Below are positions 55,962 through 64,000 of a stretch of DNA of 64,000 nucleotides, piece after piece. Every line of letters begins with the position of its first letter. The first letter of the stretch is position 1. The notes below the pieces were generated by a model. It was given only the letters and a program-made list of their open reading frames with translations, searched no databases and was not told the origin of the DNA. The translations under genes were made by a program, and so were the position numbers. The stretch is taken from assembly GCA_951394045.1 (NCBI GenBank), contig OX595991.1, positions 1,240,001 through 1,304,000 of the forward strand. The letters run 5' to 3'. Source of the DNA: Nitzschia sp. DOCU1 (lineage: Eukaryota; Bacillariophyta; Bacillariophyceae; Bacillariales; Bacillariaceae).

Positions 55962-57479
55962 TTACGATGACTTTTGCGTAGGTTTATCCTTGAAAAAGTC
56001 ATGCTGTAGTGCCATTTTGCACTCTATTCGTTTTGTTGGATCCATCGTTAGACATTTTTGTAAAAGATCCGCAAACTGGAGCACTTTTGATCGACTATCC
56101 TTGGCCGACTTGGCTTTGAGTAGTTTTGACTGCAGGGTTGGAGTGTAGCTCTGAAGTGTCACATTCTTATAGACGGGTTGGTGGGAGACCGGATCTTCTG
56201 TCAATTTCCGAAAGATATAGGGGACTTGACCAGAAAAGTGAGATGCAATAGGGAATCGCTTGGTCTGCACCAAATGCTGCCGGATCAACCTATTGGAGCA
56301 CGGTCCTAGATGGGCCATCATGACATTGAGCATATCATTGTTGTTTGAGCCCTGAAATAGAACCCTTCCAAGAAACAATTCCGCGGCCGTGACAGCCAAA
56401 CTCCAAAGGTCGATTGCATAAGTTGGCGACAGTCCCAAGATAATCTCTGGCGCGCGATAGAACCGCGAGACTAGATAGGGTGCCACTTCCACACTCTCGG
56501 TCATGTCTACAGCCGATCCAAAATCGGCTAGGCAAATAGACTTGTAATCGACGCTGACGAGGATGTTGTCGGGCTTCAAGTCCGAATGAATAATCTTGTG
56601 ATGTTTGAGCTGCCAGCACGCGGCCAAGAGCTGCGCAAAGTAGGACCGCACCGCTGCTAGTGACAATCCTACTCCTTTCCCAAATTTCGCCAAGACATCT
56701 CGAAGATTGAATTCCATGTAGGGAAAGACCAGGACAGTGTGCCCCCGATAGTCCAAAGGAGCGCTATCGGTGGGCAAAAGGAGAGAAATAATGCCTGGGC
56801 TCGACGCAATCGTAAGTCGTTGGAGGAATCTGATCTCGTTGACAGCGGCCTTTGCCATTGTATCATTGTGACGAATAACCTTGATCGCTACTTGTGGTGG
56901 TAGCAACGGAGAAGAAAGGTTGCTACTCTCTGTGACACATTTCAAGACAGTAGAAAAGACGCCCTTCCCAATAACTCCTGCAATCCGAAACTGGACATCC
57001 CCACCCGTTGTATTCGGAATATCAAGGTGAATAATTTCTCCAATGGTTGCCTTGTAGTAGCCCTCTGCATCGTCCCATTCTTGCTGCTGATTCACCGAAG
57101 TTTTCTTGGCCCCACCTTTGCCTCCTGCTGCCTTGATTGATGTGCCAGCCCGTGGATTCACGGGGGAAACTGAACTTGAAAACATGTCAAAGCCATCATC
57201 GTCTGGGTAGGCCTCATCTCCGTCTTGAACTTCTTGCTTGACTGGCGCATTGGGGCCGTTGTCCTCTGACGTCTCTAGGTTTTGACTTGGTGGATCTGCT
57301 GTTGGTGGCGCGGGGATCGTCGTTTTCCCCTCGTCTTGCATTGCATCTGAACCCTCCAATTCTTGCAATCTTCGCTTCCTAGCCAATCTTCGTTCTTTAG
57401 CCTTTTGTTCTTGGCGCTCTTCTTCGGTCAGGAAATCATCTCCCTGCATAAATTGCTCCAAATCTTCCGCATCACTCAT
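55962..57479 (-). CDS. PRP4-type (PRPF4B/DYRK family) protein kinase
   Basis: A single exon of 505 residues from the ATG at 57479. The N-terminal 150 residues are charged and disordered (KAKERRLARKRRLQELE; DGFDMFSSS, a block also seen in PRP4 kinases). The kinase domain has the Gly loop IGKGVFSTVLK, VAIK lysine, catalytic IIHSDLKPDNIL and LADFGSA. The activation segment LVSRFYRAPEIILG carries the CMGC-type arginine and a Tyr likely to be autophosphorylated. PRPF4B phosphorylates PRP6 and PRP31 during tri-snRNP entry. The extra residues upstream of 57479 lack an ATG. Confidence 0.87.
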   Translation of the reverse strand: MSDAEDLEQFMQGDDFLTEEERQEQKAKERRLARKRRLQELEGSDAMQDEGKTTIPAPPTADPPSQNLETSEDNGPNAPVKQEVQDGDEAYPDDDGFDMFSSSVSPVNPRAGTSIKAAGGKGGAKKTSVNQQQEWDDAEGYYKATIGEIIHLDIPNTTGGDVQFRIAGVIGKGVFSTVLKCVTESSNLSSPLLPPQVAIKVIRHNDTMAKAAVNEIRFLQRLTIASSPGIISLLLPTDSAPLDYRGHTVLVFPYMEFNLRDVLAKFGKGVGLSLAAVRSYFAQLLAACWQLKHHKIIHSDLKPDNILVSVDYKSICLADFGSAVDMTESVEVAPYLVSRFYRAPEIILGLSPTYAIDLWSLAVTAAELFLGRVLFQGSNNNDMLNVMMAHLGPCSNRLIRQHLVQTKRFPIASHFSGQVPYIFRKLTEDPVSHQPVYKNVTLQSYTPTLQSKLLKAKSAKDSRSKVLQFADLLQKCLTMDPTKRIECKMALQHDFFKDKPTQKSS

Positions 57480-58227
57480 TTTTCCAAGTTTTTCGTTGGA
57501 AATTGGACGGCACACCAACGTCGAAAAATTCCCTCCACTCGATGCAATATCTACGCGATATCTCAGTAATTATGGTCGGGAGGAATACAATGAAGAGAGT
57601 GTGCTTTCTCTTGGGAAGTATTTGTTGCTCCCTGGTGCACTCAAATCAACATGGTGCCGAGGAGATGCAAAAAGAAAAAAAATAAGCAAAGGCCGACACA
57701 TTCGACCCTATCGCTCAACGTCATCAGAGATCTGTCCGCCGATCGACCGCTTCCAATTTTGGGGCTCCACGTTGAACCTTTCAGACTCCGATCAGTCAAA
57801 TCGCGCGCGAGACGTGTCGGAAGCCAGCATCCATCGAAACGTTGGATCTTTCGCGCGGTAAACGTAGGGCAAAACGCCAAGTCGTCCTCCGAGCAAGACC
57901 CATCATCATCAGCCGCAAAGCGGGTACGTTGTCAAGAAGAGCGAGGAGTTTTGTTTGCTGACACTGTATTCCACAGTCTGGGTTGATTGATTCGTCAACA
58001 GGAAGAAACAGGGTGAGTAGTTTGTGGTTCATCCTTGAAACGGTCAAGTCCCGATGGACGTCATTTATTCAGGAGGATATTTCGCGTGAAACGTCGGGTT
58101 CGGATTGTCTGTCCAATCTTTGGATTCATCAAGTCGTCGTAGACATTGGGCTTGGGTTTGCTATTCCACTTTCTCACGTTATTTGCTTGACCTCGGTCTA
58201 TTTTTTGGCAGCAGACAATTCATCAGT
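57480..58227. promoter_or_regulatory. Divergent promoter region
   Basis: It separates the PRP4-like kinase gene and the ankyrin gene. Several overlapping short frames have no motif or composition support. Confidence 0.4.
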
Positions 58228-61034
58228 ATGAGATTCACAAGTATTGCCACTCTGGCGTGGTCGTTGTCGTCTTCGCTGTGGTCGGCAAGTGCCGCCGATG
58301 ATGATTCGAAAAAGGCGGGGCCGCCATTTTTCCTCATTGATAGTTCCGATCAATTGTGTCTTGCAGGAGAAGAGTTTAAGCGATGCTCCATTGACACTCT
58401 TTGGTTTGTCACGGGTACTGCTGGTAAGTTTAGGATTGTGATACGAACAAAATGGCGTTTCCACTGTCATTTGAGGGATATCCTTTTAGGTCTGGTCGAC
58501 GCGATTGGTAGGTTATTTTTCTCACTTTTACTTTCTTTGCTACTTGATTTTCAAAAGGGAGTTATCAAATTCACAAGCGGCCTGTAGATGGAGTGATTGA
58601 CGAACAGGAAGATGGAGACTGTCTATCACTAAAATCCTGCAAAGATGCCGATGTTGCCAAGAAGATGGACGCCAAACTGGCGAAATGCTCGCACTGTGGC
58701 GCCAAGCAGTGGAGCATCCTTGGTGACCAGGATACGGGATACATTCTGTCGGAGGGAGACTCAAGAGCCTGTTTGTCGCGAGAGGCTGGAACAAATAAGG
58801 CGGTTACGGTTCCCTGTGATTCAACCGAGTTTCGATACACTGCCATGCAATTGCAGTTCGCCTCGGCTGGTGACATTAAGACGATGAGTTCAGACGGAGC
58901 TAGACTGATTGGTGCGGCCAGTGACGGAGATTTGAAGACAATTCAGGAAATGCTTAAGGACGGTGCTGTGGATGTCAATGCCCGCGACTGGGATGATTTG
59001 ACGGCTTTGATTCCCGCGGCCTCGTCGGGTTATTTGGAGGTGTGCAAGTTCCTGATCGAAAAGGGAATTGATGTTAATGCCAAGGATAAGGATGGGATCA
59101 CAGCATTGATGGAAGCCAGTATCATGGGTCACGCCGATATTGTCCAGTTTTTGTTAGAAAATGGAGCGGATGTCAACGAGGCGGCTTCGTCAGAGGTGAC
59201 AGCATTGTGGTTGGCTGCCAGTGAGGGGCGAGCAAATGTCATGAAGATCCTCTTGGAGAAGGGAGCTGATGCTTCAAATGCTCGTATTGATGGGATCACT
59301 GCCCTCATGACGGCCAGTGTTGGTGGTCATGCCGATGCCGTAGCCATCCTTTTGGAGAATGGTGCCGACCCCTTACACGAAGATAGGGACGGTCACACTC
59401 CATTGATCAATGCCGCCGAGAATGGAGATATCAATGTCATGAAACTCCTGGTAGAAAAGGCGGGAACTCCGGATTACGTGAACCATGTAACCGCCAATGG
59501 TTTGAGTGCCATTGTGATGGCCGCGGCTAACGGGAAGGCAGAAGCCGTCAAGTTCCTCGTCGAAAATGGCGCCAATGCAAATGTATCCTATGGTGACAAT
59601 CAAGTGACAGCTCTCATGTATGCTGCAGCATCAGGTCATGTAGACGCCGTTAATGTGTTGGTCGATATCGGAAAGGCGGACATGGAAGCCAAGCACTCCA
59701 ACGGTGGCACTGCCCTTTTGGAGGCTGCCACTGGTGGAAATGGTGAGACCGTCAAGCTCCTCATTGAGAAGGGCGCTGACTTCACCATCAAGGACGTGGA
59801 TGGTGTCACGCCTCTGATGGCCCTCGCTTCGGCTGGGGAAGATGAAACCCTTGGCTTTCTTCTTGAGGCCCTGAAAACAAAAATGAACGAAGCGGAATTG
59901 AAGGACTACATCAACGTCTTATCTCATTCGGGTGGCTCTTCCGTCATGTTTGCTGCCGCTGGTGGACACGTGGATTGTGCCAAGCGTCTTATTGCTCTCG
60001 GGGCAGATATTCATGCCCAATCCAAGGCATCTCATGGCTACCCCGAGAAGCTCAAGAAGATGATTGAAGAGGGGCAAATGATCGAGGATGACCAACAGGC
60101 GGATGGAGTTACAGGCCTGCACGTCGCGGCCCAGGGTGGTCACCTTGATATGGTCAAGCTTTTGATTGCGGAGGGTATCGATGTGTCAGTAAAGGACGAG
60201 GATGGTCGCACTGCCTTGTCGTTAGCTGTCGCTGGCAATCACGCAGAATGCGCCAAGGTACTTGTGGAAGCCGGAGCCGACCCCAATACTCCCTACGTTG
60301 ACGAAGACGGTGAGACCCACAATTTGCTTTTCGATGCCATCATGGTTGAGAATGAAGAGTTTGCGCTTCTCTTGATTGAGAAGGGAGCCGACATTTACCA
60401 CGTGGACGAGAAGAAAGTGACAACTTTGCTTCAAGCCTGTCATCGGGGCTTGACGGCTGTTGCCAAGGCGTTGATCGATAAAAACGCAGGCAAGGCTGGT
60501 TTTATTGACGCAGCGAGCGAGGACGGAATCACTGCCTTGATTGCTGCGTCTTCCGAAGGCCAAACGGAATGCATCAAGCTTCTGCTGGGCGCCGGAGCCG
60601 ACGTCAACGCTAAAGACAAGGACGGAACGAATCCCATCATGGCTGCCGCCGCGCGGGGGCACGTAGAAGGAGTAACCGCCTTGTTGGACGCTGGCGCCAA
60701 TGTGAACGAACAAAACGCTGACGGGCACACGGCACTCATGTTTGCCTACAATGGCAAGAATCAAGTGGAAACACTGTGGGAACGCTACAGCCAGTTTGTC
60801 AAGAGTGGCGATGTTGATGCTGAGGAGGGCACTATCCCCCTTCTCAAGGAAGCCCTGGACAATCACACTGGAGTGGTCGATTTGCTCCTGAAGAAAGGAG
60901 CCGACCCCAAGATCAAGGACAAGGAAGGACACATCGCCAAGGACTTTGATTACCATCCAGACACAGATGCTGAATACCTTGAAAGGCAAGCCAAGGCCGA
61001 GCAGGTCAAGGACGAAAGCAAGAACGAACTGTAA
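58228..61034 (+). CDS. Secreted ankyrin-repeat protein with lectin-like N-terminal domain
   Basis: Exon 1 (58228-58423) joins exon 3 (58558-61034) in phase, giving 890 residues. An optional 18-nt microexon (58490-58507), flanked by tttag and gtaggt, would add 6 residues without shifting frame. A signal peptide (about 1-22) is followed by a Cys/Trp-rich region (about 35-165: DQLCLAG, TLWFVTG, GDCLSLKSC, AKQWSILGD, RACLSREAG) that resembles a ricin-type beta-trefoil. About 19-20 ankyrin-like repeats follow (DGITALMEASIMGHADIVQFLLENGADVN and similar, about 33-35 residues each). A charged C-terminus ends KDESKNEL, close to an ER-retention HDEL/KDEL tetrapeptide. It therefore probably resides in the ER lumen. 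Confidence 0.8.
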
Positions 61035-61212
61035 TGAACTATTTCAGCGCGCGCCCACACGAATAATTTAAATAGCATAATTTGCTTGCTATCAGTCAGT
61101 GATTAGCCCCATAGTTTAGTTATATAAAGTCTAAACCGCAAGTCCGTATTTTTGTGGTCATTGAATGCTTCACATCACGTCTCTACCACTAGTGTAAGTA
61201 GCACTCCCACGC

Positions 61213-62062
<850 letters not shown>

Positions 62063-63132
62063 GGTGGTGTATAAAGAATTGAAATAGAAGGAGGACAAAG
62101 CGGGTGTTGTGTGACAATGACAACAGTGGATACAAGTTGGCTGGTGCGAAGTTTTATGGAGGCCATGGCAGTGATGATAGACGGCGGTCGGGGTGGAGGG
62201 AGGCCTGCTTCCAACACAAGGAAACTGCGCGCCGACGAATTCTTTGTGTACCAAATCCGACGTGAAAGCTACGGCAGCGCATGCTTGACCAATGATTGCA
62301 GCGCGCGAGGCCAGCCCGTAGAATTTCTACGGGGACATTGTACGAAGCCAGTAGTGAAACACCACGAGGGTTCGCTCGTGCCGGCAAGGGTTTCGGGTTT
62401 GGCGCGTCTCGAGTTTGGCGCGAAACGAAGATCCATAGGAAAAAGGTTGTAAACCTGCAGTGTTCTTGGACCAAGATATCAATGTTTAGGAACCTCTGTT
62501 TACCTTCTTGGCCCGTGGAGAGCCATCACCACATAATATTTGCTGTCGTCGCTTGCATCGTAGCTGCAACTGACCTTATCCTGATCATTGAAGGCACGGT
62601 AATTGTTCCATGTCGAAGAACCGCCGCCGCAGAGACAAGCAAGCAATCCTGCCGCCGGTAGTATGAATTTCAGCGAGGAAGGTCGTTATTTTTATTGTCA
62701 AGTTACAAAGGTTCATGAAGAAAATGGGAAAGGGGCTCGGTGCCTGAGGAAAAGGGGGGAGTAGTATTGAAAAGCATGGAAGTAGCTTGATGATCGTTGT
62801 GGTGGATCGCGAGGAAAAAGTTTGGGTCGTTTGGGTCATCCATTTTGGCGAGCGGGCGCGCATCACGCGTGCGCTTTTGACAACTTCGACTGTTTTCCGC
62901 ATCATTTTCAAAATTTCAAACAAGATGATGCGGAACAAGAAAACCACTACCGGATAGTTTGGTTTTGGTGAGTTGGGAACAGCATCATTTCTGCTGTAGG
63001 ATCCATTGCTCTATCCTGGGAGAATAGAGAGTATCTTTGGATCTACTTTATTTCCTCCTCTGGTGAGTAATAGAATTGCTTCCAGCAAGGCACGCTTTGT
63101 TCGATTTTCGATACGATCCATCAGCCGCTCTC
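62063..63132. promoter_or_regulatory. Divergent PCNA / PIP-box gene promoter region
   Basis: About 1.07 kb with two E2F-like sites (62398-62406, 62414-62425). Other short frames lack motifs. Confidence 0.5.
62398..62425 (+). promoter_or_regulatory. Pair of E2F-like sites upstream of PCNA
   Basis: TTTGGCGCG at 62398-62406 and TTTGGCGCGAAA at 62414-62425, in direct orientation and 16 bp apart, match the E2F/DP consensus. PCNA is a classic E2F target in plants and animals. Confidence 0.55.
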
Positions 63133-64000
63133 ATGTCGGAAGAGCAGACCTCAAAGGTCCCGGCTTCATTGCAACGAAGGGTCACCGTCGAAGATGACTG
63201 GGTCTATGATTTAGACGATGATAGTATCGATGATGCTGAATGGGAAATCTTGGGTCCGCCGGGTTCTCAGAGGCCTGATTGGGAAGAGTTGGAGAACGAC
63301 GACGATGAATCCTCGAGTGTTGACCTGGATGCTGACGAGCAACTCCGTGATGGGGCCCAACCAGAGACTGCCGCAGCTGCAAAACATGTGGAGGCTGAGA
63401 AGACAACTGAGAGTCCAGACCTTTTTGGCGATGATGACCCAGTGTGGTTGAAATCTGTCATTGAACATGTGGAAAAAATTGAATCTACCACTCCAGGAAT
63501 AGCTGGTAATGATGGGTCGCATTCGGCTGAACCAAAGAGGGATGCACCCTTGTCGACGGACGATTCTTCTAGGAACAGATCGCTTGCTGCAGAAATCGAA
63601 TCGTCGTCGGATGAGCAAGAACTGGCACCAATGAGCCCCTGGACTCTTATAAAACAACCTCCCGCAAAAGGGACAACGAAAGATTATGCTTTATCATTGG
63701 ATGATTCACCTATCGTAACTACAAAAACCCCAAAGACTCTGCATCCAATTTTCAGCAACGCTAAAGGCAGGCAGGCAGCAGTACCTACTTCCGACAATCG
63801 TTTGAACCGAAAGTCTGCAAAAAATGCTCCCAATTCCTCCAACGTCCGATCGAGTAAGAAAGCTCGGCTTTCTGTAAGTTCTCCGCAAATGCAGCAAAAG
63901 ACGCTTACACAAGCATTTGGGTCCGTTCTGTCCTCTCCGGCTCCTCGTGCCTTCCAAGACACGGAGGATACGTGGTTTCTTAGGGGTGGCCCTCGGTTGT
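63133..64000 (+). CDS. N-terminal part of a nuclear protein with a PIP-box, running off the window
   Basis: An open frame from the ATG at 63133 with no stop to the window end (289 codons, 3'-incomplete). It is acidic and low complexity at first (DDWVYDLDDDSIDD), with Ser/Thr/Pro-rich linkers. QKTLTQAF at about residues 255-262 (63895-63918) fits a PCNA-interacting PIP-box (Q-x2-h-x2-a-F). A TLHPIFS motif lies about 55 residues before it. A basic patch (RSSKKARLS) just before the box is nuclear-localisation-like. The layout, plus divergence from PCNA, suggests a replication or repair factor. The downstream domain is not visible, so the family is open. Confidence 0.6.
   Translation, partial: MSEEQTSKVPASLQRRVTVEDDWVYDLDDDSIDDAEWEILGPPGSQRPDWEELENDDDESSSVDLDADEQLRDGAQPETAAAAKHVEAEKTTESPDLFGDDDPVWLKSVIEHVEKIESTTPGIAGNDGSHSAEPKRDAPLSTDDSSRNRSLAAEIESSSDEQELAPMSPWTLIKQPPAKGTTKDYALSLDDSPIVTTKTPKTLHPIFSNAKGRQAAVPTSDNRLNRKSAKNAPNSSNVRSSKKARLSVSSPQMQQKTLTQAFGSVLSSPAPRAFQDTEDTWFLRGGPRL

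Overview
This 64 kb window is nuclear DNA from a photosynthetic stramenopile, most likely a diatom. The genes are eukaryotic: they carry short GT-AG introns (69-143 bp), and I placed exon joins by splice sites, reading phase and protein homology. Several proteins begin with an ER signal peptide followed by an ASAFAP-like motif (AF, YAP, WVPP, SF), the usual plastid-targeting signature of red-lineage secondary plastids. The window is gene dense, with about 30 protein genes, one tRNA gene and short intergenic gaps. Species cannot be named from the sequence alone.

Region 1 (1-10 kb): a small coiled-coil protein, then a tandem family of type II membrane glycosyltransferases. Two copies join a chondroitin GalNAc-transferase-like GT7 domain to a Fringe-like GT31 domain, in the opposite order to animal chondroitin synthases. 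A third copy keeps only the GT31 domain and a fourth is a dead relic. A membrane-anchored sulfotransferase-like gene follows on the other strand, so a locus for a sulfated glycan is plausible.

Region 2 (10-29 kb): mostly housekeeping and plastid functions. These are a plastid-type ClpP, a 2OG-Fe(II) oxygenase, a TTD14-like ATPase/CYTH protein, SmD1, a plastid RsfS/Iojap factor, a Coa1-like plastid protein, a TPR protein, a secreted FN3-like protein, a plastid-targeted methyltransferase, a nardilysin-like M16 protease, tRNA-Ala(AGC) and an unknown membrane protein.

Region 3 (29-46 kb): the DNA polymerase epsilon catalytic subunit, an unknown single-pass protein, an NDUFA11-like complex I subunit, an SGNH hydrolase-fold protein without catalytic residues, a TrhO-like rhodanese with a CCCH finger, and an acidic protein.

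Region 4 (46-64 kb): a disrupted Ser/Arg-rich repeat gene, a secreted Cys-rich protein, an EamA transporter, a PA28 proteasome activator, a MOB protein lacking its zinc ligands, NDUFS6, a PRP4-type kinase, a secreted ankyrin protein, PCNA, and a divergent gene running off the window that carries a PIP box.

PCNA, polymerase epsilon and the PIP-box gene suggest a replication theme. E2F-like TTTGGCGCG sites lie upstream of both PCNA and polymerase epsilon. Assignments rest on motif recognition by eye, without database searches or transcript data.
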